Assembly (NCBI RefSeq): GCF_004283755.1 | Contig: NZ_SHMH01000012.1 | Location: 23,117-87,116 of the forward strand | Source: Pseudoxanthomonas winnipegensis | GTDB taxonomy: Bacteria > Pseudomonadota > Gammaproteobacteria > Xanthomonadales > Xanthomonadaceae | DNA length: 64,000 nucleotides | Reading direction: 5' to 3' | In this document: positions 10,013-20,586 of the stretch, in pieces | Layout: every line of letters starts with the position of its first letter | Position numbering within the stretch: position 1 is the stretch's first letter | Position numbers and translations under genes: made by a program | The notes under the pieces: generated by a model | What the model saw: only the letters and a program-made list of their open reading frames with translations | The model's database searches: none | Told to the model about the DNA's origin: nothing

Positions 10013-10528
10013 ATGACCCAGATAAAGCCCTCAGACATCGAGCAGCGTAAGCTGCCAAAACTCCGGAGGGCGGTTGGCGCCCACCATCAGGCCCTGTCGG
10101 CCCTGGCGTTGCGCTCGAAGGGATACTGGGGCTATTCGCCGCAGTTTCTCGAAGCCTGCCGCGCCGAGCTTTCCTGGAGCGCGGAGGCGTGCGCATCCGG
10201 GCGCTTCTGGGTCGCCGTCGCGGACGACGATCGGATCCTCGGCTTCAGCCTGATCGGCCGAACGCCTCCCATCGGGGAGTTGTGCGCGCTCTTCGTCGAT
10301 CCATCCGCGATCGGCACCGGATGCGGACGGCTGTTGCTGCAGAACGCGCTTCGCGATGCGGTGGCCCTTGGATTCGAGCGCCTCGTCCTCGACGCCGATC
10401 CGGGCGCCGAAGCGTTCTACGCCCGTTTCGGTGCCGTCAGGATCGGCCTGGTCCCAAGCGGCTCCGTCCCGGGACGCTTGCTTCCGCAGATGGCGTTCGA
10501 CCTCGCTGAGACGTCCCGCGGCAGTTGA
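10013..10528 (+). CDS. GNAT family N-acetyltransferase
   Basis: This 171-residue protein has a GNAT core: AVADDDRILGFSLIG forms strands beta-2 to beta-4, and ELCALFVDPSAIGTGCGRLLLQNAL contains motif A with the acetyl-CoA loop (usually Q/R-x-x-G-x-G/A, here GTGCGR). LDADPGAEAFYARFGAVRIG is motif B with the FY..FG signature. It transfers an acetyl group from acetyl-CoA to an unknown amine. No strong ribosome site precedes the ATG, so an internal start is possible. It may be co-transcribed with the upstream DUF998 gene. Confidence 0.85.
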   Translation: MTQIKPSDIEQRKLPKLRRAVGAHHQALSALALRSKGYWGYSPQFLEACRAELSWSAEACASGRFWVAVADDDRILGFSLIGRTPPIGELCALFVDPSAIGTGCGRLLLQNALRDAVALGFERLVLDADPGAEAFYARFGAVRIGLVPSGSVPGRLLPQMAFDLAETSRGS

Positions 10529-10721
10529 GACCAGCCCGCGACCGGGCCGCATCGGAACCGTCGCCTCTGGCGCGTGACCGCTAACGAACGGTCCTTCCAC
10601 GATAATGTGCGCGAACCGGCGCGCGCGGCATCGGACTTTTCCGACCCGCCGGCGCGCGCCCGGCCGATGGTGGCGCGCGCAGGGCGCATGCGACCTTGGC
10701 CATGAGCCCACGGAGCCTGCC

Positions 10722-10976
10722 ATGATCGATCTCAATCCCCTCGATGACCTCGCCCGCCGCCTGAGCGAGCTGGTGCCGCCGGGCCTGCGCGAATCGCGCG
10801 AGGACCTGCAGCGCACCTTCAAGAGCGCCTTGCAGTCGGGCCTGGCCAAGCTGGACCTGGTCACGCGCGAGGAGTTCGAGGTGCAGCGCGCGGTGCTGCT
10901 GCGCACCCGCGAGAAGCTCGACGCGCTGGAGCGCGAGCTGGCCGCGCTGGAGGCGCGCGTCGCCCCGCGCAGCTGA
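10722..10976 (+). CDS. ubiK: Ubiquinone biosynthesis accessory factor UbiK (BMFP/YqiC family)
   Basis: The 84-residue protein opens MIDLNPLDDLARRLSELVPPG and ends in a predicted coiled coil (REEFEVQRAVLLRTREKLDALERELAALEAR), both typical of YqiC/UbiK. In Enterobacteria UbiK binds UbiJ and lipids and is needed for aerobic ubiquinone synthesis. The ATG at 10722 follows CGGAG at 10711-10715; an upstream in-frame ATG at 10605 gives unrelated residues and is rejected. comM follows after 36 bp in the same direction, a common gammaproteobacterial arrangement. Confidence 0.9.
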   Translation: MIDLNPLDDLARRLSELVPPGLRESREDLQRTFKSALQSGLAKLDLVTREEFEVQRAVLLRTREKLDALERELAALEARVAPRS

Positions 10977-11012
10977 CGGTTCCCTCCTTCCGGCGGACAC
11001 GGAGCGTCCCCC

Positions 11013-12527
11013 ATGAGTCTGGCCCTGGCCCATAGCCGGGCGCGCTGCGGCGTGCAGGCGCCCGGCGTGCAGGTCGAAGTGCATCTCTCCGGCGGCCTGC
11101 CGGCCACGCACATCGTCGGCCTGCCCGAGGCGGCGGTGCGCGAGAGCCGCGACCGGGTGCGCGCGGCGCTGCTGTGTGCGCAGTTCGAGTTCCCGGCACG
11201 GCGCATCACCGTCAATCTGGCACCGGCCGACCTGCCCAAGGACGGCGGCCGCTTCGACCTGCCGATCGCGCTGGGCATCCTGGCGGCCAGCGGCCAGCTC
11301 GACCGCCAGGCCCTGGCCGGCTGGGAATTCGTCGGCGAGCTGGGCCTGACCGGCGAGCTGCGCAGCATCGATGGCGTGCTGCCGGCGGTGCTGGCCGCGC
11401 GCGACGCGGGCCGGCGCCTGATCGTGCCGGCGGGCAATGGCGCCGAGGCGGCGCTGGTGGCCACCGGCCAGGCCTGCACCGCGCGCACCCTGCTGGAGGT
11501 CTGCGCCATGCTGTGCGGCACGCGCGCACCGGCGATGGCGGTGGCCGAACCGGTCGCGCCCTGGCCCATGCCGGACCTGCGCGATGTCCGCGGCCAGCTG
11601 CATGCGCGACGCGCGCTGGAAGTCGCCGCGGCCGGCGGGCACCACCTCCTGTTCGTCGGCTCGCCCGGCTGCGGCAAGACGCTGCTGGCCTCGCGCCTGC
11701 CCGGCCTGCTGCCGGAGGCCAGCGAGGATGAAGCGCTGGAGAGCGCCGTCATCGCCTCGGTCAGCGGCCGGGGCCTGAACCCGGCGCGCTGGCGGCAGCG
11801 CCCGTTCCGCAGTCCGCACCACACCGCCAGCGCGGTGGCGCTGATCGGCGGCGGCGCGCTGCCGCGACCCGGCGAGGTCTCGCTGGCCCACCACGGTGTG
11901 CTGTTCCTCGATGAGCTGACCGAGTGGGACCGGCGTGCGCTGGAAGTGCTGCGCGAGCCGCTGGAGTCGGGCACAGTCACCGTCGCGCGCGCGGCGCGCA
12001 GTGCGGAGTTCCCCGCGCGGTTCCAGCTGGTGGCCGCGATGAATCCCTGCCCCTGCGGCTGGGCCGGCGATGCCAACGGCCGCTGCCGCTGCACGGCCGA
12101 GCGCATCGCCCGCTATCGCGGCCGCATCTCCGGCCCGCTGCTGGACCGGATCGACCTGCAGATCGACGTCGCACGCGTGCCGCCGCAGGCCTTGCGCCCC
12201 GACGCACCGGCCGGCGAAGACAGCGCCACCGTGCGCGAACGCGTCACCGCCGCTCGCGCGCGACAGCTGCAGCGCGCCGGCGTGCTCAACGCACGCCTGG
12301 ATCAGGCGCAGACACTCACCCATTGCCGGCTGGCGCCACCCGACCAGGCGCTGCTGGAGCGCGCGATCGATCAGATGCAGCTGTCTGCACGCGCCATGCA
12401 GCGCACGCTGCGCGTGGCCCGCACCATCGCCGATCTGGCCGAAAGCGAAGACATCACCACCGCGCATCTGACCGAAGCCCTGGGCTATCGCCAGCAGGCG
12501 ATGGCGCCGCACGTCGATGCGGCGTGA
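11013..12527 (+). CDS. comM: ComM/YifB family AAA+ ATPase (Mg-chelatase-like helicase)
   Basis: This 504-residue protein has the three-part family layout. First is a Lon-protease-like N-terminal domain (residues 1-170; GLPEAAVRESRDRVRAAL, VNLAPADLPKDGGRFDLP). Then comes the AAA+ core with Walker A GSPGCGKT (216-223) and Walker B VLFLDELTEWDRRALEVLREPLE. Last is the MNPCPCGW cysteine motif and a C-terminal helical lid (MQLSARAMQRTLRVARTIADL). ComM is a hexameric helicase that promotes branch migration when foreign single-stranded DNA is integrated during natural transformation. GGAG lies before the ATG. It probably forms an operon with ubiK. Confidence 0.93.
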   Translation: MSLALAHSRARCGVQAPGVQVEVHLSGGLPATHIVGLPEAAVRESRDRVRAALLCAQFEFPARRITVNLAPADLPKDGGRFDLPIALGILAASGQLDRQALAGWEFVGELGLTGELRSIDGVLPAVLAARDAGRRLIVPAGNGAEAALVATGQACTARTLLEVCAMLCGTRAPAMAVAEPVAPWPMPDLRDVRGQLHARRALEVAAAGGHHLLFVGSPGCGKTLLASRLPGLLPEASEDEALESAVIASVSGRGLNPARWRQRPFRSPHHTASAVALIGGGALPRPGEVSLAHHGVLFLDELTEWDRRALEVLREPLESGTVTVARAARSAEFPARFQLVAAMNPCPCGWAGDANGRCRCTAERIARYRGRISGPLLDRIDLQIDVARVPPQALRPDAPAGEDSATVRERVTAARARQLQRAGVLNARLDQAQTLTHCRLAPPDQALLERAIDQMQLSARAMQRTLRVARTIADLAESEDITTAHLTEALGYRQQAMAPHVDAA

Positions 12528-12658
12528 GCAGGACAGCGAGCGCGGCATCTCTTTCGTCGCTGTAGTTGCAACAACGTCGAGCCGTGGCGTCAGTGAGGAT
12601 CTTCAGGGGAGCCGCATTGCCGCCATTGGCCGAAAAGGCCACAAGGGCGGCTCCCACC

Positions 12659-12733
12659 TGTAGAGCGGAGCTTGCTCCGCTGGGCCTTGCCGATGATCCG
12701 GTCGAAACGCAGCGGAGCAAGCTCCGCTCTACA
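12659..12733. repeat. TAGAGCGGAGC hairpin, copy B
   Basis: The arm TGTAGAGCGGAGCTTGCTCC plus GCTG from 12659 is inverted at about 12710-12733. A degenerate half of the GGGAGCCGCC family (12608-12659) adjoins on the left. About 40 bp on the right (pattern CCGCG..TTGATC.GAGAGACAGTTGCTC) also match the right flank of copy C, so the repeated unit is longer than the hairpin. It sits between the convergent comM and DUF2884 genes. Confidence 0.9.
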
Positions 12734-12783
12734 TGGAGACCGCGTCTTGATCTGAGAGACAGTTGCTCCCACAGATCGCGCGA

Positions 12784-13794
12784 TCAAGGATGAGGGACGG
12801 CTCGGGGCTTGATGGTGGTGTCGCGCGGGGCGTCTTCGCGCGCGGCAGCGGGCTGCTTCGAGGTGGCATCCTCGCTGTGGTCCGGCGCGTCGCGCTTTTC
12901 GGCGTCTTCCGCCGCATCGGCCGCATCGGCGGCGGCGTGGCCCTCGATCGGTTCCAGCAGTTGGAGGGGCTTGCCCTCGTAGCGGAACTCCAGCGCGTCC
13001 TGCAGCGCGCGCAGCTGATCGACCTGGTCGCACATCGCTTCGGCCTGGGCCTCGATGGCCTCGCTGCGCGCCTCGAGCTTGGCGTCCAGTTCGTCGCCCA
13101 GGCGGTCGGCGCGCTCGTCGATCGCATCGCTGCGACCGGTGAAGATCTGAAACAGCAGGTGCCGGGCGATGCTGCCCTTGAACGCCTCGGCCTGGTCCTC
13201 CACGTAGCGCTCGAAGTTGCCGCCGAAGGCGTCCTGCTCCCAACGGCCTTTGCCCAGCGTGCCATCGACATAGCCATGGGCCTGGGTGCGCATGCGTGCG
13301 ATCTTGCGCGCGTTGAAGGAGCTGCCGGTCATGATCTCGACCACGCCGCCCAGCGCGTCGTAGCTGAGGTCGACGACCTCGTTGGCCAGCCCGGCCACCT
13401 TCGGCATCAGCGCGCGGGCCTGGCTCTCCATCTGCCACAGCCGCTGCGCATCGGCGGCGCTGACCGGGCGCAGCTTGCGGTCCACGCTCAGTTCGCCGCC
13501 GTGGAAGAAGATCTCGCGCGGCGAGCCGCTGTCGCGGTACAGCCAGATGCCGCCGCTATCGGCCAGCACGTTGAATTCGGTCCCCAGGCCGCACTGGCGC
13601 GAGGACACGTGCGGCCGGCGGTCGTGCCGGCCTTGCTGCGAAGAGTCAGGCTGCGGCTTGTCGGCAAGCGTCTGCGGCACCTTCTCGGCAGAAGCCTGGG
13701 TCTGCGGCGCCTTGTCGGCGGGCGTATTCGCCTGCTGCGCCCAGGCAGCAGGCGCCAGGCACGCCAGCATCACCACCTGCCATCGCTTGCGCAT
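12784..13794 (-). CDS. DUF2884 (YggN-like) family exported protein
   Basis: This 336-residue protein has a signal peptide (MRKRWQVVMLACLAPAAWA) and then a variable Gln/Pro/Lys-rich linker. The DUF2884 core starts near HVSSRQCGLGTEFNVLADSGGIWLYRD and includes EIFFHGGELSVDRKLRPVSAADAQRL. The C-terminal third is coiled-coil rich and ends in an acidic, alanine-rich tail (AAADAADAAEDAEKRD). The family is periplasmic and uncharacterised. The start at 13794 is preferred because the frame further upstream runs through a palindromic repeat and is not protein-like. It stands alone, convergent with comM. Confidence 0.75.
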   Translation of the reverse strand: MRKRWQVVMLACLAPAAWAQQANTPADKAPQTQASAEKVPQTLADKPQPDSSQQGRHDRRPHVSSRQCGLGTEFNVLADSGGIWLYRDSGSPREIFFHGGELSVDRKLRPVSAADAQRLWQMESQARALMPKVAGLANEVVDLSYDALGGVVEIMTGSSFNARKIARMRTQAHGYVDGTLGKGRWEQDAFGGNFERYVEDQAEAFKGSIARHLLFQIFTGRSDAIDERADRLGDELDAKLEARSEAIEAQAEAMCDQVDQLRALQDALEFRYEGKPLQLLEPIEGHAAADAADAAEDAEKRDAPDHSEDATSKQPAAAREDAPRDTTIKPRAVPHP

Positions 13795-13894
13795 CTTCTC
13801 GAACGTCCTGTCTGCCAACTGGCAGCCAGCTTCCGCGCGGCCGCCGGATGCGAGCGCGTGCCTGAAGTCACAAGGACCGATGGCTGGACTGCTT

Positions 13895-13963
13895 GGTGGG
13901 AGCCGCCATGGCGGCGATGGGGCTTTCCCAGTAAAGCCCCTCGCCGCCATGGCGGCTCCCACC
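13895..13963. repeat. Full GGGAGCCGCCATGGCGGC palindrome
   Basis: Bases 13895-13917 and 13941-13963 are a perfect 23-bp inverted repeat (GGTGGGAGCCGCCATGGCGG then CGA). An inner GGGGCTTT/AAAGCCCC pair extends the stem with one bulged T. The arm is itself palindromic around GCCGCCATGGCGGC. Related half copies adjoin the TAGAGCGGAGC hairpins at 7836 and about 12608. Confidence 0.9.
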
Positions 13964-13989
13964 CGGATCCTGTCGCCCCAGGCTGTGCC

Positions 13990-14361
13990 TCAGGCGTCCT
14001 CCCCCATCGCCAGGACCAGCTGCAGGTCGTCGCGCTCGCCCTGGATGCGCAGCTGGCCCTGGGCTTCGCCGGCCAGTGCGCCGAGCCTGGCGCCGCAGTC
14101 GGCCAGGTCGGCCCACTTGAGCTGCCACACGAACGGCGTGGGACAGGCGCTGTCCAGCATCAGTCGGGAGACCGAGTCGGTCACCTCCAGGCTGACGTTG
14201 GGCACGCCGGGGATGGCATGGCGGCGACCGACCGCGTCGGGGCGCGGACTGGAGGCCAGGTGATCCAGCATGGAGGCGAGCATGGCGATGCCGGGGCGAT
14301 CCCCGCGGAACAACAACGCATCCTGGCCGCGATAGCGGTTGTCGTGACGGGCTCGAAGCAT
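13990..14361 (-). CDS. Small hypothetical protein
   Basis: This 123-residue protein is not assigned to a family. It has no signal peptide or membrane helix. It contains GVPNVSLEVTDSVSRLMLD and FVWQLKWADLADCGARLGALAGEAQGQL, and the alternating pattern suggests a small alpha/beta fold. AAAGGTG lies five to six bases before the ATG, and the gene fills the gap between the DUF2884 gene and aceA in the same direction. Both points support it as real. I do not assign a function. Confidence 0.6.
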   Translation of the reverse strand: MLRARHDNRYRGQDALLFRGDRPGIAMLASMLDHLASSPRPDAVGRRHAIPGVPNVSLEVTDSVSRLMLDSACPTPFVWQLKWADLADCGARLGALAGEAQGQLRIQGERDDLQLVLAMGEDA

Positions 14362-14613
14362 GGCGCACCTTTCTCAGTGGGTGAACGACGCTGGTGGGTG
14401 TTCGATGACGCTGAAGCGATGCCGCGGGTGTTGCCAAAGCACCCGACGCCAGCGCGTGCCATGTCTCTGATCGAGGGCGGGGCCTCCCAGCCCGCGTCGC
14501 GCCAGACCCTCGCGCCCCTGTTCGCGAGGGTCGCCTGCGCCACGCCGCTCCTCTCAAGGTTCATCGCACGCGCCGGTGCCGGGCGCGTCCTGCCTGGTTC
14601 AAGGCGCGCAAGC

Positions 14614-15945
14614 TCAGGCCGCCTTGTGTTCGTAGAACTGCTCCTCCTCGGTCGAGCCGGTCAGCGCGGTCACGCTGGAGCTGCCGCCCTGGATGACGGT
14701 GGTGACGTCGTCGAAGTAGCCGGCGCCGACTTCCTGCTGGTGGCTGACGAAGGTGTAGCCCTGCTCGCGGGCCTCGAACTCCGGCTGCTGCACCTGCTCG
14801 ACGTAGTGCTTCATGCCCTGGCCGCGCGCGTAGTCGTGGGCGAACTTGAAGGTGTTGAACCAGTTGATGTGGATGCCGGCCAGGGTGATGAACTGGTACT
14901 TGTAGCCCAGCCCCGACAGCTCGTCCTGGAAGCGGGCGATGGTCGCGTCGTCCAGGTTCTTCTTCCAGTTGAACGAAGGCGAGCAGTTGTAGCTCAGCAG
15001 CTTGCCCGGGCTGGCCGCATGCACGGCCTGGGCGAACTCGCGGGCGAAGCCCAGGTCCGGGGTGCCGGTCTCGCACCACACCAGGTCGGCATGAGGCGCG
15101 TAGGCCACGCCGCGGCTGATGGCCTGTTCCAGGCCGTTCCTGACGCGGTAGAAGCCCTCGCTGGTGCGCTCGCCGTTGACGAAGGGCTTGTCGTTGGGAT
15201 CGAAGTCGGAGGTCAGCAGGTTGGCGGCCTCGGCATCGGTGCGGGCCAGCACGATGGTCGGCACGCCCAGCACGTCGGCGGCCAGGCGCGCGGCCTGCAG
15301 CTTCTGGATCGCCTCCTGGGTGGGCACCAGCACCTTGCCGCCCATGTGGCCGCACTTCTTCACCGCCGCCAGCTGGTCCTCGAAGTGCACGCCCGCCGCG
15401 CCGGCGATAATCATGTTCTTCATCAGCTCATAGGCGTTGAGCACGCCGCCGAATCCGGCCTCACCGTCGGCGACGATGGGCAGGAAGAAGTCGATCGCAT
15501 CCTGCTCGTCCAGCTTGCCGTCGCAGATGTTCTTCCACTGGATCTCGTCGGCGCGCTGGAAGGTGTTATTGATGCGGCGGACCATGGTCGGCACCGAGTC
15601 GTAGGCATACAGCGACTGGTCGGGGTACATGGTCTCGGAGGTGTTGCCGTCGGCGGCCACCTGCCAGCCGGACAGGTAGACCGCCTCCAGGCCGGCCTTG
15701 GCCTGCTGCATCGCCTGGCCGGCGCTGATGGCGCCGAAGGCGTTGACGTAGCCCTTCCTGGCCTCGCCGTTGATCAGCTTCCACAGCCGCTCGGCGCCGC
15801 GCTTGGCCAGGGTGTGCTCGGGCTGCACGCTGCCGCGCAGGCGCACCACGTCGGCGGCGCTGTAGTTGCGCTTGACGCCGCTCCAGCGCGGGTTGGTGTT
15901 CCAGTCCTTCTGCAGGGCGTCGATCTGTTCCTGGCGAGTGCTCAT
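14614..15945 (-). CDS. aceA: Isocitrate lyase
   Basis: This 443-residue enzyme cleaves isocitrate to glyoxylate and succinate, the first step of the glyoxylate shunt. The signature KKCGHMGGK lies at 196-204 with catalytic C198. Other family blocks are [20 protein letters not shown] (metal-binding aspartate) and [11 protein letters not shown]. The ATG at 15945 begins [16 protein letters not shown], the normal start of the proteobacterial enzyme; the open frame upstream is antisense noise. It lies 101 bp downstream of aceB on the same strand, so the two glyoxylate enzymes form one unit. Confidence 0.97.
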   Translation of the reverse strand: MSTRQEQIDALQKDWNTNPRWSGVKRNYSAADVVRLRGSVQPEHTLAKRGAERLWKLINGEARKGYVNAFGAISAGQAMQQAKAGLEAVYLSGWQVAADGNTSETMYPDQSLYAYDSVPTMVRRINNTFQRADEIQWKNICDGKLDEQDAIDFFLPIVADGEAGFGGVLNAYELMKNMIIAGAAGVHFEDQLAAVKKCGHMGGKVLVPTQEAIQKLQAARLAADVLGVPTIVLARTDAEAANLLTSDFDPNDKPFVNGERTSEGFYRVRNGLEQAISRGVAYAPHADLVWCETGTPDLGFAREFAQAVHAASPGKLLSYNCSPSFNWKKNLDDATIARFQDELSGLGYKYQFITLAGIHINWFNTFKFAHDYARGQGMKHYVEQVQQPEFEAREQGYTFVSHQQEVGAGYFDDVTTVIQGGSSSVTALTGSTEEEQFYEHKAA

Positions 15946-16046
15946 GGTGCTTCTCCGGTCGTTGACGGATGCCCGTCGAATGGGGTGCAAGCGGAATGCG
16001 GATAAGGGCTGGGCGGGCTTCTTCGATCCGAAGCCCGAACCCGGCT

Positions 16047-17681
<1,635 letters not shown>

Positions 17682-17736
17682 GGCGGTGTTCCTCGTCGTT
17701 TCAGCTGGGCCGCCACCGTGCTCCGGGGGTTAGTAT

Positions 17737-17769
17737 TTGACAACTTAGTTTTATCAATTCAATTCATAA
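17737..17769. promoter_or_regulatory. AT-rich control region between aceB and the LysR gene
   Basis: TTAT at 17751-17754, an 11-bp centre, and ATAA at 17766-17769 form the T-N11-A dyad expected for a LysR-family box. TTGACA at 17737-17742 is a perfect -35 hexamer on +. The block is strikingly AT-rich for this genome. Confidence 0.55.
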
Positions 17770-17798
17770 GTTCTGCTCATGAGAACGGATTCAGACCC

Positions 17799-18761
17799 AT
17801 GCCAGCGAACGTAACCCCGCGTTTTTCCTACAAATCTGATCGACTCAAACCGCTGCGCGCGTTCTGCCAGGTGGTGCGTCTGGGCTCGGTTTCGCGGGCG
17901 GCGGAGGCCTTGTTCGTGAGCCAGCCGGCCATTTCGCTGCAGCTGCAGGCGCTGGAACGGGAGTACGGGACGCGGCTGTTCGAGCGCAGCGGGCGGCGCC
18001 TGACCCCCACCCGCGAGGGCCAGCTGCTGTACGAGATGGCCCAGCCGCTGGTCGAAGGGGTGGACTCGCTGGCCTCGGATTTCCGCCACAAGGTCAGCGG
18101 CCTGGACGCCGGCGAGCTGAACATCGCCGCCAACAGTTCGACCATCCTCTACCTGCTGCCGCGGATCGTGGACGCCTTCCGCCGCGAGCACCCCGAGGTG
18201 CGCCTGACCCTGCACAACGCCATCAGCGCCGACGGCACCGACCTGCTGCGCCAGGACGCGGTGGACCTGGCGGTGGGCTCGATGGTCGACGTCGCCGCCG
18301 ACCTGAGCTACGAGCCGGTCTACCGCTTCGAGCCGATGCTGATCACCCCGCACGACCACCCCCTGGCGAAGAAGGACAAGGTGACCCTGGAGGACATCTC
18401 GCCCTACGGCCTGATCCTGCCGCCGCGCCGGCAGATCACCTACCGGCTGGTGGACCTGACCTTCCAGCAGGCGCGTGTGCCGTACACCGTGGCGCTGGAG
18501 GTCGGCGGCTGGGAGGTGATCAAGCAGTACGTGGCCATGGGCATGGGCCTGTCGATCGTCAGCTCGATCTGCCTGGGCGAGGCCGACCGCGGCCGCATCA
18601 CCGCGCGCTCGCTGAGCGCGTACTTCCCCTCGCGCAGCTATGGCGTGGTGGTGCGCAAGGGCAAGTACCTCTCGCCGCAGGCGCGGGCCTTCATCGCGCT
18701 GATCCGGCCGGACCTGTTCCACCCGCGCGACCACGACGAGAGCGGGCATTCGGAGCGCTGA
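17799..18761 (+). CDS. LysR-family transcriptional regulator (CysB/Cbl-like), probable regulator of aceBA
   Basis: This 320-residue protein has an N-terminal winged helix-turn-helix (LRAFCQVVRLGSVSRAAEALFVSQPAISLQLQALEREYGTRLFER). An effector domain with two Rossmann-like lobes follows (ELNIAANSSTILYLLPRIVDAF; DLAVGSMVD; MGMGLSIVSSICL). The gene is divergent from aceB with 117 bp between, the usual arrangement for a LysR regulator and its target. This suggests it adjusts the glyoxylate shunt to acetate, fatty acid or related signals. The effector is unknown. Its 3' end overlaps the convergent COG4705 gene by 71 bp. Confidence 0.85.
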   Translation: MPANVTPRFSYKSDRLKPLRAFCQVVRLGSVSRAAEALFVSQPAISLQLQALEREYGTRLFERSGRRLTPTREGQLLYEMAQPLVEGVDSLASDFRHKVSGLDAGELNIAANSSTILYLLPRIVDAFRREHPEVRLTLHNAISADGTDLLRQDAVDLAVGSMVDVAADLSYEPVYRFEPMLITPHDHPLAKKDKVTLEDISPYGLILPPRRQITYRLVDLTFQQARVPYTVALEVGGWEVIKQYVAMGMGLSIVSSICLGEADRGRITARSLSAYFPSRSYGVVVRKGKYLSPQARAFIALIRPDLFHPRDHDESGHSER

Positions 18762-19515
18762 GCGTCCGGCCGCCCCATCCCTGCACCAGCAGCCCGGCCA
18801 CCAGCAGGACCGCCAGCACCAGCGAGGCGCCGCCGGTGCCCAGTTCCAGGCCGCCATGCGCGACCGGCTTGGTCAGCAGGTCGCCGAAGGTCGCACCGAA
18901 CGGCCGGGTCATCACGAACGCGATCCAGAACAGCAGCACCCGGCTGACCGGCGTGAAGCGGTAGGCCAGCGCCGTGGCCGCGATCACCGCCGCGATCAGC
19001 CCGGCGCTGGCGGCGAAGCCCAGGCCGGACGAATCGGCCAAAAAATCCCCCAGCGCCGTGCCCAGCGTGTTGCTGACCAGGATCGCCATCCAGTAGAAGC
19101 CCTCGGCCCGACGGCTGGCGATGCGCTGCACCGACAGATGCCCCTCGCTGCGATACCAGGCGGCCAGCACCCCGGCCAGCAGCGCCACCAGCAGCAGCGC
19201 GCCGCGCAGATAGCCCAGCCCCAGCGTGCGGTCCAGGAAGTCCGACATCGCCGTGCCCGCGGTGCTGGTGGACAGGATGACCACCCAGTACAGCCCGCGA
19301 TGGAAGCCGCGCGCCCGCAGCTGCGCCCACAGGGTCAGCGCGAACAGGCCCAGCAGCAGCAAGGCCCCGGGCCCGTAGCCCAGCCCGAGCGTCATGGTGA
19401 GCCAGTCGCCGCCGGTCTCGCCCAGCGTGGTCGCCAGGATCTTGAGAATCCAGAAGCCCAGCGTGACCGCGGCAACCTTGTTGGCGACCGCCGGCGGCGT
19501 GCCGTGTTCGGACAT
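18691..19515 (-). CDS. COG4705-family membrane protein with fourfold internal repeat
   Basis: This 274-residue integral membrane protein is built from four similar units of about 60-65 residues, each of two helices. The recurring block runs TLGETGGDWLTMTLGLGY, then STAGTAMSDFLDRTLGLGY, then NTLGTALGDFLADSSGLGF, then RPFGATFGDLLTKPV. The conserved G-(D/S)-(F/W)-L acids sit at the same point in each repeat, as in symmetric transporters or channels. The family is annotated only as an uncharacterised membrane-anchored protein. The C terminus is a basic tail (NARSRRGRAGG) that overlaps the end of the LysR gene on the opposite strand. Confidence 0.75.
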   Translation of the reverse strand: MSEHGTPPAVANKVAAVTLGFWILKILATTLGETGGDWLTMTLGLGYGPGALLLLGLFALTLWAQLRARGFHRGLYWVVILSTSTAGTAMSDFLDRTLGLGYLRGALLLVALLAGVLAAWYRSEGHLSVQRIASRRAEGFYWMAILVSNTLGTALGDFLADSSGLGFAASAGLIAAVIAATALAYRFTPVSRVLLFWIAFVMTRPFGATFGDLLTKPVAHGGLELGTGGASLVLAVLLVAGLLVQGWGGRTLSAPNARSRRGRAGGTGPAGSAR

Positions 19516-19620
19516 GTCCAGCCCTCAGCCTCGAGTAGGGCAGACACGGTCGCAGCCGCGCTGTCGGATTTCGGTCGCACTCACGCCATGGTCCAACGGT
19601 CGCCGAGCTTCAACGCCTCC

Positions 19621-20544
19621 TCAGTCTCGACCGGCCGAGCCGGACGTGGCCGAGCGGATGAACGCGAGCAGGTCGCGATTGAAGCGGTCCGGTTCTTCCA
19701 GGAACGGCGCATGGCCGGACTCGGCATAGAGCACGCTGCGGATCCGCGGATTGAGGCGCTTGGCGCGCGCGATGCTCGGCTCGGCCTTCACCAGCGCGTC
19801 GCGCGCCCCGTAGAGCAGCAGCACCGGGACCTTGGCCCGGCCCAACCCGCCGGCGGCGTCGACGGTCATCGAGGGGACGGCTTTTTGCATCTCCCACGAC
19901 GCCAGCGCCGCATTGGCCAGCAGCAGCGAGAAGGTGTCCGCATCCGGCTGGCGGTGGAAGCACAGCCGCAGGAAGGCGCGTTCGCCCTGCAGATGGGTCT
20001 TCAGGTCCGCGGCGACCATGTCGCGATAGACCTCCGGATGCGCCACAAGCTGCTCGGGCTTGAGCTCGATCACGCCATCGACATAGACCGCACCGCCGAT
20101 GGCGTCGTCGCCGTAGGCGGCGAGGTAGTTCGAGATCACCGCACCGCCCAGCGACCAGCCGACGAGGACCGGCCTGCGCGCCTTCGTGGACGCGATGACC
20201 GCCGCCAAGTCGTCCGCCCACCGGCGCCCGTCGGTGTAGGCCGCGGCGTCGGTGGGCTTGCCGGACAGGCCGTGTCCCCGCAGGTCGTAGGTGATCAACC
20301 GATAGCGCTGCAGCTGGGGGTCGAGCAGTTGCTTGTCCCAGTTCAGCCGGCTGCCGAGCAGGCCGTGGATGAAGATGACCGGAGCGCCGTCGGGATCGCC
20401 GGATTCCTGCACGGCCAGCGCCACACCGTCCGGCGCGGCGACGGTGTACTGCCTGGTGACGGCGAGCGCGGCCGGCGCGCCGATCAGCAGCGCAAGCCCG
20501 ACGATCAGCGCGCCGAGCGCGCGGTGAAACCTGGACGAAAGCAT
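19621..20544 (-). CDS. Exported alpha/beta hydrolase
   Basis: The 307-residue protein begins with a signal sequence (FHRALGALIVGLALLIGAPAALA). The alpha/beta-hydrolase fold shows VIFIHGLLGSRLNW (oxyanion HG), the nucleophile elbow GWSLGG (S131), the acid in LLYGARDALV, and the catalytic histidine in ESGHAPF. It should hydrolyse an ester or similar bond in the periplasm; the substrate is unknown. It is divergent from a MerR-family gene with 89 bp between. A dyad in that gap sits immediately downstream of a TTGACT -35 box that reads toward this gene, so the MerR protein is its likely regulator. Confidence 0.85.
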   Translation of the reverse strand: MLSSRFHRALGALIVGLALLIGAPAALAVTRQYTVAAPDGVALAVQESGDPDGAPVIFIHGLLGSRLNWDKQLLDPQLQRYRLITYDLRGHGLSGKPTDAAAYTDGRRWADDLAAVIASTKARRPVLVGWSLGGAVISNYLAAYGDDAIGGAVYVDGVIELKPEQLVAHPEVYRDMVAADLKTHLQGERAFLRLCFHRQPDADTFSLLLANAALASWEMQKAVPSMTVDAAGGLGRAKVPVLLLYGARDALVKAEPSIARAKRLNPRIRSVLYAESGHAPFLEEPDRFNRDLLAFIRSATSGSAGRD

Positions 20545-20586
20545 GGCGAATCCTCATCGATGCCTGGGAGGCGCGCAGTCTCGAGC

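Noticed and set aside
13795..13962. N-terminal extension of the DUF2884 gene
   Set aside because: It is translated from the 23-bp palindrome (MGAAMAAR...). The signal peptide starts at 13794.
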